Shown: positions 45,458-60,427, numbered from the stretch's first letter. The stretch is 64,000 nt of DNA from Arthonia radiata (GCA_002989075.1 PSQN01000014.1:992001-1056000); one strand, 5' to 3'. Notes: a model not told the origin generated them from the sequence alone. Made by a program: numbers and translations.

Positions 45458-48400
45458 CCTTAATAGACTCGCTACGAAAGTAGAGAAAGTAGATTAGTTA
45501 TGTCTACCACTTCGGCACCCAATAGCCGCGACGCTACGAACAGGTTAGCCAATAGAATGGCTAGCACGAGTAAGATATCGGACGTCAACACTAAGATAAG
45601 AAAAAGCTTCTCAGGTAAACGTTCCGAAGTTACTTTATTCTTAAACACGCCTAGCCGTATACTTTAGAACTTATAAAGACTAGTTCCCGAACGATACTAC
45701 TATAGTTTTATTTACTACCTCTTATATAGATAAAGATACTTACAAGTAGGTTAAGTACTACCTCGACGATTTCTTGTTTACTCCGATAAAGAGCAGGCGC
45801 GAGGACACCGACGAGTTCTTCGCTAGCTTTACCTTCTTTTAAAAGAAGCTTCGTAAAATCTTTAAACAGACCGACGCTGAACGCGTCGTTATTAGAAAGC
45901 TTAGGAACCTTAAACAAATAGGACCAGCAAGCAGGTACGCCGCCGAATTCATACAGTATGCTAATTAAACAGAATAGAACGAGAAACCTCTTATCGAGAC
46001 CTTTTACAAAGAACTTAAGGATTATATTAAGGAAATAATCTATATTTGTAGAGAGAAGTTTAATAATCTCGACAACTTTATACAACGAGCAAAGAAGATT
46101 GATGACAGCAACTTTAAAAGATAGATAAAAAAGAAGGGTAACCCTACTAATAGGTTCTATAAAGCAAAGAATCGAGCAAACTTACGACAAGACCGAGGCG
46201 ATCCAATAGAGTTAGATTTTATAAAGCCTCGAGGAAAACTAAACAACCAAGAAAGAGAATACAGAATAAAGAACAAGCTATGCTTATATTGCAGAAAGCT
46301 AGGGCATCAAGTTAAAGAATACCGTTCTAAGAAACAACAGTTTAACAGTACCGACAGAAACAGGCACAACAATCGATCTTAGAAACCCTATCTCCTACGA
46401 CAACAGTTTAATATAACTACTCAGACAAAAGAGGACAACGGTCGCAATAAGGCAATGGAATTACTAGCAGCCTTCTCCGACCGCTGGCAGAAGGACCCGA
46501 CCGAGGGTTGCCTTCTTTAAGAATTAAGTCTCCTACAAAAGACTATCTAGAACTGGTATAAGTACGTTACTAAACTAACCAAGGAGCAGAAGGATATCTA
46601 CTAGAATACCTTCTGTAACCAAGAAAACACTTACCAGGTTTCGTTTAACGAGAAGCACTACGAGTAGAACTTATTTAACTTATACAAAAACTAGGATACA
46701 GACATCGAGTTATGGCAAGAAACAAAGGAACGACAAATAAAACAGGAACAACAAAATCCACAGGACTAAAATAACATTAACCGTACTATTCCGAGACAGT
46801 AGGTACGAGATACCGCTATACTACACGAAACACTATCCTAAACTGCGTGCTACAACGATAATTGTACGACCTACGAATCCAACAAATTGGGATCAGAATA
46901 GTAGCTGAGGAAACCGACATCTCCGAAACAAGATTCAACACAAGAACTAGGCCTCACCCGAGGACGACCTAGGTTACCTTACCTAGAAACCCAAGGGAAA
47001 TCTAAGGACGAACAGACCGTAGAAGCTAAGTAAGATAGCAGCTACGATGCGTTATAAGTAAGACAACGACTCAAAGACGAAAATATAGATTCTAATGGTA
47101 CGGAATCCTTGCTTAAGGACAACATTAACTAGGAAGAACAAACCCTAATCCGTTGGGAAGGAATAATATAGAGACTTTGTTAGTTGGCCTTCTACGAGGA
47201 GAAGTTAAGCACTAATAGAGAGATTAACAACATCCCGGGATATATTTACTTACGCCTACGACGACTAATAGACTACCTTATTAGAGGTCTAGAATTGCGT
47301 AGTTAGTACTAATATCTTCGATCAACAATATATAACCTATAAACACGACAAGTTTTAACCAGCGATAGTTGCATAATTAAAGCAGGAATCGTAAACGATA
47401 AACTAGACGTTATAATAAAAGCAGTACTAGAACACCTTATACAGGAATTCTTATAGCAAATTAACCGACAATAGGTTTCGGTACTTAAAATACTCTAGAA
47501 CGTATACAATCAACAGGAAAAAGACTAGGCCGACTGCTTCGAGGGCAGTAGTACCGGCCCGTTCAACGGTTAGACCCTCTAGGAGCCTAGCTCTGCGCGA
47601 GCTCGGCTGCTTACGGAACATACCTACACACTCGGGCAACAATAAACTACAGAAACATTGAAATTATAATCGATTTAGGCGCAACAGGCAACTTTATCTC
47701 AATACGCTACGTTAAGGAGTGCCAGATATAAACACGGAAGAAGAAATTACCCTACGCACTATCTAAATTTTAAGGGGCAGAGGGAAGAGTCGACTACAAG
47801 ACTTCGCCAATAGGTATAATAATTAGGAACCATTAAAAAGAAATTACTTATAATATTGTAGATATTAACTAGCACTACGCTGTACTAGGTATATTCTAGT
47901 TGCAACAATATAATCTAAAAGTAAATTAGAGAACTAAGAAACTCCTCTTTACTAGATATAAGCACTCTAAATAAGAGTCGTTCTACGGAACGGATACCCT
48001 ACAAGCTATTTTTAGTAGTAAAGATAAGAAGCGCGATAAGGAACTTACGCGGGTTAGTACTACTACACTCCGACATTTAGACATTCTACGAGAGGAGTCT
48101 AACGTAGTATCTCGTCTATAACTAGCTATACGTAAGTATAAACAAGAGACAACTACACGCCAACGATTCTATACGACAATAAGTACTCAGTTAATTACTA
48201 AGATACTCGAGGAATACGATCAATTCCGATACCTGTTTAAAGAAGCTGAGCCAGACTTAGCTCTCCTAGAACATAAACCGTAGGATTACACAATACCTTT
48301 ACAAGAAGGTAAAACGCCAACATTCGGTCCAATATACTTCCTATTAGAAACAGAAAATTAAGCACTCCGCGACTATCTTAACGAAAATCTTAAGAAAGGA

Positions 48401-51349
48401 TTTATCCGGAAATTAACATTACTAGCCGGATACCCGATACTCTTTGTACCAAAGAAGAATAGTAAACTACGACTCTACGTAGATTATAGACAACTAAATA
48501 GAGTAACTATTAAAAACTGATACCCTTTGCTACGCATCAACGAAATAACAGACCGATTGTATAACGCGCAATAGTTCACTAAGTTTAACCTACAAGAAGC
48601 CTACAACCTAATCCGTATAAAGGAAGGCGAAGAATAGAAAACAGCCTTCCGCACTAGACACGGACTTTTTGAGTACTATATTATACCCTTCGGACTAATA
48701 AACGCACTAGCATCATTTTAGAAACTAATTAACAACACACTTAGTAATTATCTAGACATATTTATAACTGCTTATCTAGACGATATCCTAGTATACAGCC
48801 ATATACTAGAAGAATATAAGAAACATATTAAGAAGGTATTAGAAAGATTGGCGCGTACCGATTTACGAATCGACATCGAGAAAACCCAGTTCTATCAACA
48901 ATCCGTCGAATTTCTTAGATTTATAATTACCGAGCACGGTCTCTAAATAAAAGATTCGAAGATCTAATCCGTCCTAACCTAGCCTATATCAAAGAATATA
49001 AAACAGTTGCAACAGTTTCTTAGTTTTGCTAATTACTACAGACGATAGATATCCAACTTTAACCGAATTACAGCACCGCTGTCTCAATAAACGAAACAAT
49101 CGACAGGATTCTCCTAGACGCAAAAAGAACAATTAGCATTTAAGAAGCTTAAGGAAGCTTTTAAGATCGAGCCCGTACTAGCAATATTTGACCCTAACCT
49201 ACCGATTATTATAGAAACAGATGCGTTAGACTATGCAATTAGAGTATACATAAGTTAAAACAATAAAGAAGGAAAGCTTAGACCAGTAGCTTTCTACTCA
49301 AAAAAAATGTTATCCACAGAATAGAACTACAACATTCACGATAAAGAGCTTTTAGCTATTATAGCAGTATTCAAAACATAGCGAGCTTACTTAGAAGGAG
49401 CAAACTATACGATTATAGTATATATAGACTATAAGAATCTAACTTATTTCACAACAACAAAGAAACTCAACCGCAGACAAGTTAAATGGTCAGAAACTAT
49501 AGCTCCATACGACTTTATTATTACCTACAAGAAGGGTTCCGAGAACAATAGAGCCGACGCTCTAAGCTAACGACTAGATTACCTTAATAACAAGGAACAC
49601 GTCGAACACGCAATATTTCGAGAATACAACAACGAGATCAGATACAATCAATTGGCTATAACAACAGAGTTTGTTATCGAACCAGACAGCCGAATCCCAG
49701 ACATCCTAAACGACCCTGAGACCTACTAGAGAAACGAGAAACAACACCTAGGATTAACTAAGAACAATAAAGGCTATTACGAATTCTAAGGTAAAATCTA
49801 CGTCCCAAGGAATCTAATTCGAAACATTATTAGTAATTTCTACGATAACCCAACTAAAGGACATAAAGGCATCGATAATACTATAGAAAAGATTATAAGA
49901 ACCTACTATATCCCGAGGATCCGACACTACGTCGAGAATTACATCCGAGAATGCGATATATACGCAAGAACTAAGCACCCGAGGCATTTACTATACGGTA
50001 AACTACAACTACTTAAGATACCCGAGAGACTATAATATACAGTCTTACTAGACTTTATTACTAAGTTACTAATATCCAAGGACCTACTCATAGGAGTAGC
50101 ATACGACGCTATCCTAGTTATATACGACAAACTAACAAAATACGCGTACTTTGTATCTTACAAGGAAGCTAGCAACTTAGAACAGTTAGTATATACCTTC
50201 CTTCGGATTATCTTAGCAAACTATGGTCAACCACAAAGAATTGTCTCGGACAGAGACCGGAAATTTGTCTTACAATTTTAAATATCCCTAATACAATAGC
50301 TAGAGACAAAACAAAAAATGTCAACGTTATTCTATTTACAGACAGACAGACAGACAGAACGAACAAATTAAACACTAGAACAGTATCTCCGGGCATACAT
50401 TAATTACCAGTAGAACGACTAAGTATAATTACTACCAGTAGCGTAAGCAGCGCACAACGATACAAAAAACGATATAACTAAAACGACACCGTTCTATGCC
50501 TTATACGGCTATCACCCTCTTTAGGGCAGACAACTACAAAACATTGCAGAAAACGATACTACTATACAAATAGTAACGAATATAAAGACCCTGTACAAGC
50601 AGTTAAAGGCTAACAGCGAGTTTATTAACGAACGAACAAGAAAATAATATAACAAGTCAAGAACAACTCTAAACACAAGCATAAAAGAGAGGGAAAGAGC
50701 TTACTTACTTATAAGAAACTTAAAAACTATCAAACCAAGCAAGAAACTCGACTATATTAAGACGAGACCGTTTAAAATTTTACAGCAATTGAGACCCGTA
50801 ACATTCAAACTTAAACTCCTAAAGACAATAAGAATATATCCTGTATTCTACGTAGCGCTGTTAAAACTAGCCTACTCCCGAGAAGCAGAACGACCTAACC
50901 TAGAAATCCTTTCTAACAATTAAGAATCCGAGTATAAGGTCGAAACAATTTAAGCTCACAGGCAACACCGAGGCAAACGACAGTATCTTATAAAGTAGAA
51001 AGGATATCTCGAACACGAAAATCAATGGGAACTAGAACGAAACCTGACTAACTATAAAGACACTATTCGACGATATTAGGACCAGAATATTAATCGGTCG
51101 TAGCAGCACTAATACCCTAATTTACTACTTAGTGTGCTTTACCGGCACCCAGGTTATTTACAAACGAACCAGCCTACTATATTAGTGGCCCACTACCTAA
51201 CTCCGGAAACGGATTGTTACGAAAATCTATACTCAGGCCACTCGGCATATCTACGATATTACCTCTGGACATGGCCGCCAGCCATTCTTCCTCGAACAAT
51301 GTGTTATTCTAATCTATTTTGTCCTATACCTAGACGCGCAACCTTTTAA

Positions 51350-51845
51350 GCTCTTTCTCCAAATCTACTATTACAGCTTTGACAGCTTCGCGCTACCTTT
51401 TCGCCGCACAAACGACTTCCTTCTCTTCCGCCAGACGCTTGCGTTGCCCCTGGAGGGCATCCGACACCCGTAAGTACTGAGAACGAATACTCTGAGCTAA
51501 AAATAAGTTAAATTAATACGAGAAACAAACGTAAGATGGGAACTAACTATCCTTTAACGACGGACGAACGTTACACGACTTCTTATCGCAAGTATACACA
51601 AAACACGATGCCTTTCCAAACTTTAGGACATACTTCTTACCCAGGTAAGAGCAACGGGAATACGGAGGTATCTCTCGACCACAGACTTCAGCAAGAACGG
51701 TATTAATCTTAAGCGCTTTATTAGCGTTGGGAGCCTTCTTAACTTTAAGTATAACGACTTATAGAACTAGATCTACTATAGAGGGGCAACGAGGTTTTAA
51801 TGTCTCTAGGGCCGTCGAGGACGACTAGCCTTAAAGAGGGGACCT
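51350..51845 (-). other. Antisense Cys-containing reading frame in the Gypsy-1 tail (fossil)
   Basis: Between chromodomain and 3' LTR the minus strand keeps protein-like content: a Cys-bearing segment followed by a strongly charged, coiled-coil-like segment. It is broken. It belongs to the element, not to the host, and its original function is unknown. Confidence 0.45.
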
Positions 51846-51847
51846 TG

Positions 51848-52297
51848 TGTTACGATCTTACTACATTAGGCTAGTACAAGGCTGAGCGTAGCCAGCCTTA
51901 TTAAAGCATTATATAGTATACCCGACGACTCCGATATAGCGACGTCGGCAACGTTGCTACATCGTAATAGGATCCCGACCACGCGACAAAAGGATTGTCG
52001 GGACCGTCGGACACAGAGAAACATACCTTTGTACCTTAGACTATATAGCTAAACTAATGACCTACCTTAGGATAGACTTTAGTTTATTAACTCAATATTT
52101 AAATATAAGTTTCTTAACTATATTTAGGTAACATACTTTACCTTCTGTCTACTTTAGTCAAGCCCCTCTCACCCTCTATAATCTGTCTCGCCTCTCCTAC
52201 CTTTTAGTCTCTAGCACACGAGACACCCACCACCAAGGTCGATAAGCACACAAGGCAAGTGAGCCTTAGTTCGGTCCTCCTAGCGACCGGCGTTACA
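51848..52297 (+). repeat. 3' LTR of Gypsy-1
   Basis: 450 bp, ending CGTTACA, followed directly by the AGAGG duplication. A purine-rich stretch (AAAGAGGGGA) just upstream is the likely polypurine tract. Confidence 0.9.
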
Positions 52298-52609
52298 AGA
52301 GGTAAGGTAACTCTTAGCTAAAATAAGTTAAAAGTTAATTAAGCTAAACAATTAACTACTAAGAAGCGGTATATTAATAGCCTAATAGTAATAGAAGCTT
52401 AGACTATTAATATAGTTTAATCTCTTTACACTATTTTTTTAAAAACTGACTTTTAATATTAACGAATAAGATATATAGGCAAAAACGCCTTAAAATAGCT
52501 TAAAAAAGTTACTCTAAGAACAAATTATTTAGATAAATTAGAAGATAATTGCTAAATTTACTTTAAAGTAAAAGCAACGGCTAAAGTTAGCTAAAAAACT
52601 CTAGATAAA

Positions 52610-52805
52610 TGTAATGTATAAACGTCCCGATAGCGAATTAGGACGGAATGTTGTCTATTTAGGAAGGCTACAATTCTGGAAGGATATCTTCTCTCTAGTA
52701 AACGCATCCCTTTCTGGTCTTCTTAATAATTAGCTTAAACACTAGTAGAGCCTATTTAGACCCTTTTTGCCACCTAACTGCTCCCTGCCCTATACTCAGA
52801 TCACA
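52610..52805 (+). repeat. 5' LTR of Gypsy-2
   Basis: 196 bp from TGTAATG to GATCACA, matching 60428-60623 with about two dozen differences by eye, all but one transitions. Confidence 0.88.
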
Positions 52806-55800
52806 TCCTAATTATTCTAAACCTACGAGAGGGGCGGCCGGCAGTTAGGTACCTTATCGACGTCGCTTAGGGGTTAATCCGGTATAATCGAGTATAGCCG
52901 AGACTCTATATACACGTTAAAATAAATAATATTAAAATTAATTGATGGCCGGTGCTAGCAAGTACCGTATTCGAAGAGAACAAGCAAGGAACTAAGCATA
53001 CGACGGTGGTCGCTTTATATCCGCCGTACAAGCAGAATACAGAGCGTAGCAAAATATAGCCAACGCCGAAGAAGACTAGGACTCTTATATAGAATCCGGC
53101 GACAACGATAAGCAAGAGGGCTTATAAGCCGGCAAACAGACGCCGAGTAGATTGCGAACTAAGAAGAACGATAGTCTAAATCAAAACAATAACGACAACA
53201 AAGGAGCTTACTAAGGCTCTAACCGCGAAGAATTCCTCTTTAGCGCCTCCTTAAGCGTTAAGGTACAAAAGCTAAAACAAGAACTACTAGTATAGCAGCA
53301 GTAGCACACTATTAAGAAGCTTAAGCTCGAAAAGCGAATACTCGAAGTTGAGCTCCAGTCCGCTTGCAATTCGGGAGCTGGTAGCAAGCGGCTACAGGGC
53401 GATTTAAGCCTTTAAAGCTAGATTAACGAGCTCCTTAAGAAAGAGACGTCTAAGCTTAAGAGAGCTATAGGCTCTACGGGCACTTAATAGACTTAGACCA
53501 TTAAGGAAAGATTTTAGATAGCCAACGTATCGGACCCCAACAACGTTTGTGTTATTACTTAGTACGTCTAGGGACTCCCTAGAGACCTAGCGGATAGGTA
53601 GCGAACTTACGCCGAAGAGAACAAAGAGAAGACGTTGCTCTACGTGTAGGCGTACTTCAAAAGATAGGTAATAAAATGCATCGTCGACCTAGCTACGGCT
53701 ACTACAGCTAACGCAGAAAAGTTCTTTACGTCGACGTAGAGTTCGATATAGAAGCTTAAGGACTTCCTAAGCTTTCTACAGAACAAAGAAACTAAGTTGC
53801 TAGGTAGCAAGATACTAGACCCGAATTAAGCTGTATTCTACTATACGCGCTTACCTTTATAAATTAAGGCGAAGCTAATTAAGTAAGGTTTCTTAGAGAA
53901 CCTGCTTAAAGATACAAACGAGCTTCTAAAGAAAGTTTGTTAATATATAAATATTAATCGTAGTGTATCGCAGGACGCCCGCAACACTAACATAAACCGA
54001 GATCGCTCTAGTAGCGGATCGGGTACAAACTGTAGCGGTTATAACGCTAGAGTATCTCTACAGGGGTCGGGCCGCGAACGAGGCGGTTTATACCGAGGAC
54101 GAGGTAACTTACCAATCCGACAAAGAGACAATAGCTCTGCCGCATAGAGGCAACTAGGGTCGATATACAGTAAGGCAAACATTACCTGCTTTACGTACAA
54201 TTAGAAAGGGCATTATACCACTAAATGTACTACGCCCCAAATCGGTATTAATTCGACGTTAGTTGGGCGAAGAAACGACAGGCCCCGAGGGTAAGCCTCG
54301 CGTCCCTGAAGCTTAGGACTGTCGATTAACGGTAAGGACGAATTAAAGTCTCGGTACAGCTAAGTAGGTCGCTGCAAGAGATCCTCGCGCTAGTAGATTT
54401 CGGTATAGAGATTAACCTTATTAATTATCGTATTGTGCTTAAAAGAGGATAGCAAAAATTGTATAGAGTAAAGCTTCTGTATACTAAGTTCCTTAATAAA
54501 AATAAGCTGTAGCTCTACGGCGCTTATAACATAAACGTAACCGTAAGAGACGTATATAAAGAGAAACGGTATTACTAACTCTATCTATATTTAGCCAACT
54601 TTGTAGAATACAGCCTCGTCTTAGGATACCTATAGCTTAAGCAAGTTAAGCCCCAGATTAGCTAAGCGATAAGAACAATCGCTTGGGGAAACCTTCCTGC
54701 GCCTAAAGAACGGGTAGTAGGAGCTAAATCTATTGAAATTGTCAATAAAGACGTAATTTTAGTATCTTTATAAAGAGGCGAACAGTGCTACTCCGCGATC
54801 CTATAGATAAGAGCGAATAAACGTTATAAGTATTAAATAGTGGTCCTATTAGACGTTAGTTCGCCGCTAGACCGAACCCCGGATAGCGAGCCTAAGAAAG
54901 TAGAGAAGCGAGATAAGCTTCCTCCTTAGTACGCTAAATATAAAGATATCTTTTCTAAAGAACTGTCGAGTAAGCTTGCGCCGCTTAGTAAGCATACTTA
55001 TAAGATCGAGCTTAAGGATAGTACGGAACCTCCGTATAAGCTAATCTACCTTATATCGCAGGATAAGCTAAAGACGCTTCGAAAGTACCTAAATGCTATA
55101 ATTAAGAAAGAGTGGATACAACCCTCTACTAGTCCGGCGGGTGCCTTAGTCCTGTTTGTGCTTAAAGTAGACGAATCGTTAAGACTGTATATTAACTACC
55201 GCGGTTTAAATAGTATAACTGTAAAGAATCGCTACGCATTACCGCTAGTCTCTGAGATTCTTAATCGCTTACAAGGCTTAAAAGTGTTTACGAAGCTTAA
55301 TCTTTGCGATGCCTATTACTATATCTGTATTCGTAAAAGGAATGAGTAGAAGACGGCGTTTTGTACCCGATACGGGCACTATAAATACCTGGTAATGCCT
55401 TTTGGACTAGTAAACGCCTCTACTACGTTCCAGGCATATATCTATAAAGCTATAGGCGATCTTATTGATACCGTGTGTATCGTTTATATAGATAATATTT
55501 TAATTTTCTCTAAAGACGAGGAAAGCTATAAAGGCTATATTAAAGAAGTTCTGTAAAGGCTTCGTAAATAGGGTTTATTTATAAAGCTGTTTAAGTGTTA
55601 ATTTTATATTACTAAGGTTTCTTTCCTAGAGTTCACTGTAAGAGTCGATAGTGTCGAAATAGACCTAAAAAGGGTGCGAACTATAGCCGAATGGCTAGTT
55701 CCTACCACCGTAAAGCAGATCCTGTCCTTCCTGAGATTCGTAAACTTCTATCAGCGATTTATCTACGGATTTAGCCGCATCGTAGTGCCAATGAACGCAC

Positions 55801-58800
55801 TAACGAAAGACATTAAGTTTGTCTAGGGCAAAGCTCAACAAGAAGCTTTTAAAGCGCTAAAGTAAGCCTTTATAAATATACTAGTGCTAACGTACTTTAA
55901 CCCGGTACTGTCAATCGTTTTAATAACTAACGCATTAGACTTTATAATAGTAGGTATCTTACTTCAGCTAAGGAGAGATAGCCGATTACTATTGCTGTTA
56001 AACATTAACTTAGGCTTGTCTACATTAGATATAGCGGACACTACCTAGACTAGTACCGATAATAAGGCGGATACATACCTGTATCCGGTAGCGTTCTTTT
56101 TAAAGAAATTTATAGACTCTAAGCTAAGATATAATACCTATAATAAAGAGCTTATAGCAATATAAGCTAGCTTTAAGTACTAGTACTATTACCTTATTAG
56201 TATACAGCACTTAGTAAAGGTTGTAACAGACTATAATAATCTACGGTATTTTATAACAACAAAAGCATTGTCTCGCCGATAGGCGCGCTAAGCAGAAGAC
56301 CTATTAGTATTTAACTTTAAAATACTATATCGTACGGGTAGCAAGAACCTAGCAGACGTACCGTCGCGCCGTCTAGATTACGAGAATTTGCGTAAAGCAA
56401 AGGAAGACAACGCTAACGAGATGTTACCGAGCCTGTAGTAGAAGCTTAGGAGAGGTATTACTTTGCCTAGTGCTAGGGAAGAGCCCTCTAGCCTAGAAGA
56501 AGGTATAATTGCTGCCTTAATTACATTGCTTAAAAATTAGTTTGAACACTGTTAGCGGTTTGACTACCGATCTAAAACCCTGGACACAACTGTGGCCCAA
56601 ATCGGGAGCAGATCGGAGTTAGATACAGACCTTATACAGAACGCTTAGAAGCGAGAAACGCGTCCGTCTTTCCCTGCTGATGCAGAGCCTTTTTCGGTAG
56701 CTCTCGTATTACAAGTTAAGATAGTTGCAGCTACCGCTCTTAAAACAGCTTACAATAATACTTCTCGGGGTCTTACGACTCTAATCCTCGAAGCCTAGCA
56801 GAGGAACGCCTTTATAAAGCAGAAAGTATTGGAGTTAAAATTATTGGCTGGGACTAAAGGTCAGTAGAGTAATAAAACGGCAATAGATCGCCGTTAAGCT
56901 GGTACAAGAAAGCGCTGTGCGAGTCGAATCGACTTAGATACCTTAATAGGGCTCGACTCGGACTCCGAGTCTTTAAAGTACGTAGAATAGTTAGTCGACA
57001 GCTATAGGTTGTTGTACTAAGGTAATAAAATCTAGATATTAGAATACTCTACGTTAAAGCTTAAAATTATAAGCAGAAATTATAATAATAAGCTTGCTGG
57101 CTACTTTAAGGTCGAAAAGACTCTTAAAATTCTAAGACGTAAATATACGTAGGAAAAGATAGCAACGTATATTAAGAACTTTGTTGCTAAATACAATATA
57201 TACTAACGAACAGCTGTAAAGAGGTATAAGCTATACAGCGAAATGGCGGCGATGTCGGTTCCGATTAGCTTCTTTAAGCACCTATCCTTAGACTTTGTTG
57301 TTAAACTACCGATAGTTCTTTTAAAGAACGGAGACATTGTTAATTTAATTCTTATAGTCGTAGACCGCTTCTCTAAGTTTGTAACCTATATTTTAGTCAG
57401 TAAAACTATAGATACTATAGAGCTAGTAGAAGTGCTTTATAAACACTAGGTAAAAACGTTAGGATTCCTAAGAAGCCTCTTGTTTAATAGAGGATTTATG
57501 TTTACTAGCTTATATTAGAGCACCTTCTGCCAGCATTTAGCCGTAAAACGAAGGTTAAGTATAGTATTTTACCCTCAAACTAATAACCAAACCAAGCGTC
57601 AGAACTAGAAGCTTAAAAACTACCTGCGTATTTATATCTCTTAAGATTAAGATAATTAGTATAAGTATCTAAAAGAAGCTACTTTTACGTACAATTTAAA
57701 AGTTTATTCATTAACAAAAATTTCGCCGATTAAATGTGCGTTCGGTCGCGTTATAGACGTACTAGACGGCGCGCCGCCGCTAGATCGGCACCGCACCGTA
57801 GTTAAGCCGAACAACCTTTCTGTCGGTAAGAACACCTCCCGTTAAGGGAGAAGGTAGCCTAAGCTAGAACATTCTATAGCAGTTAAGCATATAAAAGAAC
57901 GCCTTCTCCGTCAACAAGAAATAAAGCAGCAGCTAGAGAAAGCTTAGCGTTTATAGACAGAATAGTACAATACTAAGTATATACTAAAACACTATATAGT
58001 AGGTAACTTAGTGCTGCTGTCGTTAAAGAACCTTAAGACAAAGAGGCTAATAAAGAAGCTCGACGATCGAAGCTTAGGACCATTTAGAATTCTTAAGAAA
58101 GTAGGTAAACAAGCTTACTAGCTAGCACTACTAGACTTCTACCGTATCTACTCTGTCTTCTATATGTCCTTACTAGAGCTATATCGCCGTCGGCCCGGTA
58201 CAAAACCGCCTGGTCCGGTCGAAGTCGATAGTAATAAAGAATAGCTTGTTAAGGCGATTCGCTTTAAAATTAAGAACAAAGACTAGTATTGGACCAAGTA
58301 GCAGGGGTGGTCGGAGGCAAATAACACAATAGAGCCGCGGGCACATCTTAAAGACTCTAACGTCCTTAAGAAATTTAAGAAGCGTAAAGATACTAAGCCG
58401 AGAGGCAAGCGTTTAAGACAAACTAGACAACGCGGATAAAAAAGAGCTACAAGCCTACGCAATTAGCCTACAATATAACGCCGAAGAGAAGGCGGATTAC
58501 CTAAAGTACAGTTTAGAACATAAAATTAGTATAGTATTAAACTTTAAGACTATTTATATATAATTGTGAAGCTTAAGCTATAAGAAAGCTAAAGTAAGAC
58601 TTATACAGGGGGAAAATATAGAACTATTCCGATAGGCCAAGGAAAACTACTTACACAGACCAAAACCTTAGTTAAACAAAAGGCAGAAAACTATAAGAAG
58701 ACTACCTAAACTAGCGTCGAAGTTAGTACGGATCGGCGGTATAATACTACTTAACCTAGCCGCAACTACTGTTGACGCGGTCTTAAATCTAATTAACTAG

Positions 58801-58899
58801 ATCTACTATAGCTAGCTTATAAGAAGCCTTATTTGTAGGCGGCTAAGGGTCGTACAACCTTATACCAGAATCGAAGCTCTAACGTAGCGCCTTAATACA

Positions 58900-59818
58900 C
58901 TTAAAATTGTTAGTATCGGTCTACTCGATCGACTTAGTGCCTAGACCGCGCTACTAGGCCTATAGCTAAACACAAAAAACGCGAAGTAGAGTAAGATAGT
59001 CGTTGCAGAAAGACTCTTCGTTATCTTAGACGTCCTCGCTAGAGGTTAAAAAGAAGTTAGCGCGCACGAGGAGGTTGTAGGCACGTCTCTACCGAGCGGG
59101 AACCTAGCATACATCAATATAGGGTTAATTAGTATCTAAGACGGGAAAGGTATTAGACTTACTATCTTATACTTGTCTCTCGACCTCCTAACACTAGTAC
59201 AGCGAGCATACTTAGCGTACTGTCCTTTAGGCTACTCGCAGGTCTAGTTCTTATAATACTTAAAATCGGAGTTCGTAGAAGAACTACTACGTACAGCTAT
59301 ATCGCTAAATAAGGCCTTTATGCAACGGTAGCATACTAAGACGTAAGCCTCTGGCTAAGGCTAGATTAACGTAGGCACGGCGCAAAAAGCGGGATTCGAG
59401 GAGGCAGACCGGCGAAACTTTATAGGCGACTCGGGCTTATAAGCAGTGCCGCAGTAATAGAGAGAACGAACGATCTTATTATCGTTAGAGTCGTCTTTAC
59501 GGACGTAACGCTTTTAACGAGCTAAAATGCTAATATTTAGACTAGAATAAAGTAATAAGAGATAATAAACTTATAAGGAGTCGTAAGAGTTAAAGATACG
59601 CTATCTAGTTTAAGAGAGCGTAGACTAGGAGAAGCCGCAGATAATTTAGGAATTGGTAAAGCAACCTTAGGAGCTTTCTTCTTGCGAGCGTTACAAAGAA
59701 GAGCTTTAAAATTAACAACGGCTTTAGGGTCCTTAATGCCGCGAGTTAAGCGGCGAGTTAGCGCTTTAGGAGAGCTCGCTCTAATAGCGAGTTTGTTGAC
59801 GGGGTTAAAACCCGACAT
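58900..59818 (-). other. Antisense Cys-rich reading frame in the Gypsy-2 tail (fossil)
   Basis: The 2-kb tail between chromodomain and 3' LTR has minus-strand protein-like content. A 93-codon open stretch (59537-59818) is basic and Lys/Ala/Pro-rich, and a Cys-rich segment lies beyond it. The frame is broken and the function unknown. Borders are approximate. Confidence 0.45.
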
Positions 59819-60427
59819 AGTAGAGATTGTAAAGGCGAACTAAAGGCAATCTAATACTAAATTAGCTACGAACTTATTACCCAAGAAGAGAAGTAAAGGC
59901 CTATTAGAGAAGAGAAGCTTGTAGGCCAAGTAGAAGAGTATAATAATATTAAAGAAAGAAAGAGAAAGTTTAAAAGAGCAAGAGCCTTGTTTTATACCTA
60001 TTGTTAGGTACCGATAACAAAGCTTCCGCCTATAGGTACTAATATAGGAGCAAAGAAGTCTATTTACGTAGGTTACTACTACCTACAGAGGCAATTAATC
60101 GGTAAAAGCGTATATAAGAGCATACAAAAGAACGCGAAATTAGGTAAAAATAATATATAACCTTACTACCGAGCTTATAACTTAGGCTTAGAAGCTTTAA
60201 ATTAAAAGTAAAGCTTAGCACTATAACTTAGTGCTACAGAAAATTAGTACTAAACGACGTACAGGATAATAGTAAGTAACATTACTCTTTTTCCGACTAA
60301 ACGTAGATATAAGCCAGCGGATTTTTAACGAGGTTGTTGCCCTACGTAAGACAATAAATAGAAGGTACGATAGAGATAGCGGATTGCACCTAGATCGAGG
60401 GCAATTCTCCTTAAGGAGGAAGGCAGT

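Larger units (their letters stand above)
45008..52297 (+). mobile_element. Fossil Gypsy (Ty3-type) chromovirus, both LTRs present (Gypsy-1)
   Basis: A 7.29-kb element inserted in the Copia element, with 5-bp target-site duplication AGAGG at 45003-45007 and 52298-52302. Structurally it is whole end to end but broken in coding, with dozens of breaks. Parts: 5' LTR; gag about 45,600-46,500 with a zinc knuckle near 46,280; protease near 47,650-47,900; reverse transcriptase about 48,370-48,970; RNase H about 49,190-49,590; integrase about 49,850-50,650; chromodomain about 50,930-51,070; a tail of about 0.75 kb with an antisense frame; 3' LTR. The gag-protease spacer is unusually long. Confidence 0.9.
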
